IMG/VR virus record: IMGVR_UViG_3300050821_000116
Coordinates: 1-26,976 of that record
Strand: one strand, 5' to 3'
DNA length: 26,976 nucleotides
DNA from: a virus
Shown: piece after piece, positions 24,914 to 26,976 of the stretch
Position numbering within the stretch: the stretch's first letter is position 1
How the letters are laid out: the number at the start of each line of letters is the position of its first letter
Translations under genes and position numbers: made by a program
Notes under the pieces: model-generated
What the model was told of the DNA's origin: nothing
Seen by the model: only the letters and a program-made list of their open reading frames with translations
The model's database searches: none

Positions 24914-26976
24914 GCTGTCACCTTCTCGATACCACTCCACCGATGCACCCCGTCCTTGTCTGGCTTCGACACGCCTAGTTCGGCAGGCACGATCAGCTTC
25001 GTCGGGTTGTCGATCCCGTCTAGCCTGTTCTTCACGCTGTTGATCCACAGCGGTTCCTCAGCATACCGCTTCATGATGGCCCTGACAACCGGCCCGTCCT
25101 CGATCTTGTTCAACGCGATGTTGGCATCATGCACATTGATCGAGATGCGGGCGGTTGCAGGCCACTCAGGATCAGAGTGACACTTGTAGATTACACTTGC
25201 AGTGTGGTCGCCGTTGATCGACTGCGGCTCGAACGCAACGATGCTGTCTAGGGCTGCATCGTCCCATCGTTCCATAAGCAACCATCGTCGTCCGAGGCAG
25301 GTTGTAATAGCACGGTCCCTGCGGACGAGTGAAACCAAGTCATCCCACCACACAGTGACTTCTGGAGTTGCCATGTGGTAGAGTCGATAGGCTTGTTCAG
25401 CTTCGACAGCAGGGAGTCCAGTGACTGTGGCAAGCCGATCTGCGGCCATCCTGTAGTTGAGGCCGTGGCGACATCGTTTGGCAACATACCGAATGGTATG
25501 TCCACCTGCTCCGTCGTGATCCTTTCTCGGAACTTGCTCATAGTCCACCTTGAACATCGTAGAGGCTAGAGCACAATGTGCATCGTATGTTCCTGGATGC
25601 AAGCGAGCTTTTTCAAATTGGTCAAGCCACACAGGGATGTGTGCCAAACAGGCAACTATCCTAGCCTCGACTTGTGACATATCGAAGTAGCTGAACTCCC
25701 AGCCAGGCGGTGCAACGAACATTCCTTTCGCATTCTCTGGGATGTTCTGCATGTTTAGTCCAGTTCCCCAGGCAGTCTGCGAACTACTCAGTCGCCCAGG
25801 TGCAGAGGCTACTCCGGTTTGCTTGTAGGCGCATCGCCAGCGTCCGTCGGTGTCTGGCTCTGCGTTGACGTAGGTGCTGACGAACTTGGCCTCTTGTAAG
25901 TATCGATCAATGGCCGTGATAAGGTCTCTAGCTGGTGCTGGAGTTCTTGGGTGGCGCCTAATACGGTCACGATTTTCCTTATCAGTGCTATTTCCTCTGC
26001 CGACCAAGTGTAACTCTCCAAAGAGGAGATTAGCGAGCTGCATAGGGGACCTGGGATTGAAGCTGAAATCTGGTATGCCAGTTGCCACACGAGCCTTGCT
26101 TTGGCATAACTCGTTTGCAGTTTCCAGGCTTCGTCCAAGCTCATCGGCGAACTGTGATTGCAGTCGCTCATCGACACCCACTCCGTTGACTGTCATTTGC
26201 ACAAGCTCAGGCTGCAATCGCATGACATGCGAGTGGAACCGCTCATGCATTCCTGCGTCTAATAGTTCACGCTCCATTGCCTCGGCAGCAATCCGTGTGA
26301 TGCAACAGTCAGTAACGTTGTATCGCCAGAACGCATCGATGTCACCCTCTTCTTTCCATAGCTGGCCGTCGTCCTTGTAGTAGGGGTGATCGGTATATTG
26401 GGCTGTGATGAAACCCAGATCATGTGGCAGTCCGGGGTATAGGTAATGATGTGCGAGCATCGTGTCGAACCAATGCGAGTGAACGCGGATGCGGTCCTTG
26501 AACCAAAGCCACGTTGCATCATAGTGGCCGTTCTGCGCCACGAGTTGCAGCGTAGGTTTCGATAGAAGATCTTGGAGTTCCAGCCGGATGGTCTGCTCTT
26601 GTGCAAGCGTATAGTGGTTCTCCCCTTGACTACGAAAGTTGATGCAGATGCCAACCTCGTTGGATGGCGCGAAACCAACACATGCTGTTTCTCCAGCCAT
26701 CGTCTCAATGTCGTAGGCAACGGGAGCATTGAGAGTCTTTGCCCATCGAATGAAATCAAGCGCCTCGGTGTAGGTGGGATTGATGAGAGCATCAATGTGT
26801 GGAACATTGAACGTGCCTTCTCGCAATTTGGTTAGCTTGCCCAGGTCCATACGGAACACAATCTCCATGCGCGGTTCACGCATTACGTGGGCGGGATTGT
26901 AGGTAGCCAGGACTTGCACTCGATTGCCACCGATGTCCACTGGGAAGACTGATCCCCTAGCTTTGGTAATTGCTTC
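24910..26976 (-). CDS. polA: Family A DNA polymerase with 3'-5' exonuclease, N-terminally fused (5' end outside window)
   Basis: The visible 688 residues run open to the right edge, so the gene is partial. Numbering here starts at the GTG complementary to 26938-26940, which is not claimed as the true start. The proofreading domain shows Exo I YDIET (Asp77, Glu79), Exo II NGHYD (Asn137, Asp141) and Exo III YNVTD (Tyr207, Asp211). The polymerase domain has motif A FDMSQVEAR (Asp420, Glu425), motif B RYVAKRCRHGLNYR (Arg484, Lys488) and motif C NVHDANI (His604, Asp605). Two positions are odd: His492 stands where E. coli Pol I has Phe762, and Ala606 stands where the HDE glutamate is expected. Upstream the frame continues into a UDG-like segment. 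It copies the phage genome, with the helicase-type gene two places downstream. The stop overlaps the endonuclease ATG (ATGA). Confidence 0.93.
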   Translation of the reverse strand, partial: EAITKARGSVFPVDIGGNRVQVLATYNPAHVMREPRMEIVFRMDLGKLTKLREGTFNVPHIDALINPTYTEALDFIRWAKTLNAPVAYDIETMAGETACVGFAPSNEVGICINFRSQGENHYTLAQEQTIRLELQDLLSKPTLQLVAQNGHYDATWLWFKDRIRVHSHWFDTMLAHHYLYPGLPHDLGFITAQYTDHPYYKDDGQLWKEEGDIDAFWRYNVTDCCITRIAAEAMERELLDAGMHERFHSHVMRLQPELVQMTVNGVGVDERLQSQFADELGRSLETANELCQSKARVATGIPDFSFNPRSPMQLANLLFGELHLVGRGNSTDKENRDRIRRHPRTPAPARDLITAIDRYLQEAKFVSTYVNAEPDTDGRWRCAYKQTGVASAPGRLSSSQTAWGTGLNMQNIPENAKGMFVAPPGWEFSYFDMSQVEARIVACLAHIPVWLDQFEKARLHPGTYDAHCALASTMFKVDYEQVPRKDHDGAGGHTIRYVAKRCRHGLNYRMAADRLATVTGLPAVEAEQAYRLYHMATPEVTVWWDDLVSLVRRDRAITTCLGRRWLLMERWDDAALDSIVAFEPQSINGDHTASVIYKCHSDPEWPATARISINVHDANIALNKIEDGPVVRAIMKRYAEEPLWINSVKNRLDGIDNPTKLIVPAELGVSKPDKDGVHRWSGIEKVTA
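24921..24925 (-). promoter_or_regulatory. Ribosome binding site of the HNH endonuclease
   Basis: GAAGG on the minus strand precedes the endonuclease ATG by seven bases while lying inside the last codons of the polymerase gene. It decides the short start over the long one. Confidence 0.6.
26833..26976 (-). other. C-terminal end of a uracil-DNA-glycosylase-like domain fused to the polymerase
   Basis: In frame with the polymerase, the first 48 visible residues read ITKARGSVFP, then VLATYNPAHVMREP and DLGKL. Family 4 and related UDGs end with a strand, the motif T-x-HP(S/A)..(L)LR and a helix, and some phage family A polymerases carry such a domain at the N-terminus (SPO1-type). The likeness in order and spacing is good, but the histidine of the HP motif is asparagine here (TYNPAHVMR). 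Only the end of the domain is inside the window, so activity cannot be judged. Confidence 0.6.

Noticed and set aside
24914-25048. An N-terminal extension of the HNH endonuclease by 45 residues
   Set aside because: The extension is an Arg/Asp/Gln-rich out-of-frame reading of the polymerase C-terminus; the start at 24913 has its own ribosome binding site and an ATGA overlap.
25809-26177. A 122-residue frame nested in the polymerase gene on the same strand
   Set aside because: It looks fairly protein-like, but it lies inside conserved polymerase coding sequence, has no clear ribosome binding site, and its Ser/Thr/Pro-rich tail can arise from frame shift of the host gene. Conservation in relatives would be needed to revive it.

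Overview
The window is part of the genome of a tailed double-stranded DNA bacteriophage, very likely a short-tailed (podovirus-like) one. It carries a terminase, portal, scaffold, capsid, head-tail adaptor, a tail-nozzle-like protein and a set of internal virion (ejection) proteins ending in one of about 1370 residues. There are no genes for a tape measure, tail tube or sheath, and no tRNA, rRNA, integrase, repressor, lysis gene, RNA polymerase or CRISPR array was seen. The host cannot be named; the medium-to-high GC content and gene style fit a phage of a Gram-negative bacterium, which is inference only.

Layout. Positions 2-23188 are one uninterrupted plus-strand block of 19 genes. A fibre or carbohydrate-binding-type protein (5' end probably outside the window) is followed by terminase large subunit, portal, scaffold and major capsid protein. 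Next come an acidic protein, a small unknown and a decoration-like protein. An 85-base gap with a strong hairpin follows. Then come a probable head-tail adaptor, a collagen-like fibre, a nozzle-like protein and a fibre with a C-terminal S74 intramolecular chaperone. The block ends with a 60-residue protein, a GNAT-like protein, an ejection protein, a second GNAT acetyltransferase, two more ejection proteins and the giant one. Apart from the inserted fibres this parallels the T7 order gp8-9-10-11-12-13-14-15-16. Most neighbours overlap by 1-4 bases (ATGA, GTGA, TAATG, TGATG), so translation is probably coupled along the block.

Positions 23181-26976 are a minus-strand replication block meeting the structural block tail to tail, with an 8-base overlap. 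Read from the right end it holds a family A DNA polymerase with 3'-5' exonuclease domain (5' end outside the window, fused there to what looks like the end of a uracil-DNA-glycosylase domain), an HNH-AP2 homing-type endonuclease gene, and a DUF3987-like helicase/primase-type ATPase. The endonuclease gene is fitted between its neighbours by ATGA overlaps on both sides and is visibly more AT-rich than they are.

No stretch longer than 300 bases lacks a gene; the longest gap is 8942-9025. The points most worth following are the unusual active-site residues of the polymerase (His at the position of E. coli Pol I Phe762, Ala in the HDE motif), the degenerate UDG-like fusion, the precise HNH insertion and the two GNAT-like genes in the ejection cluster.
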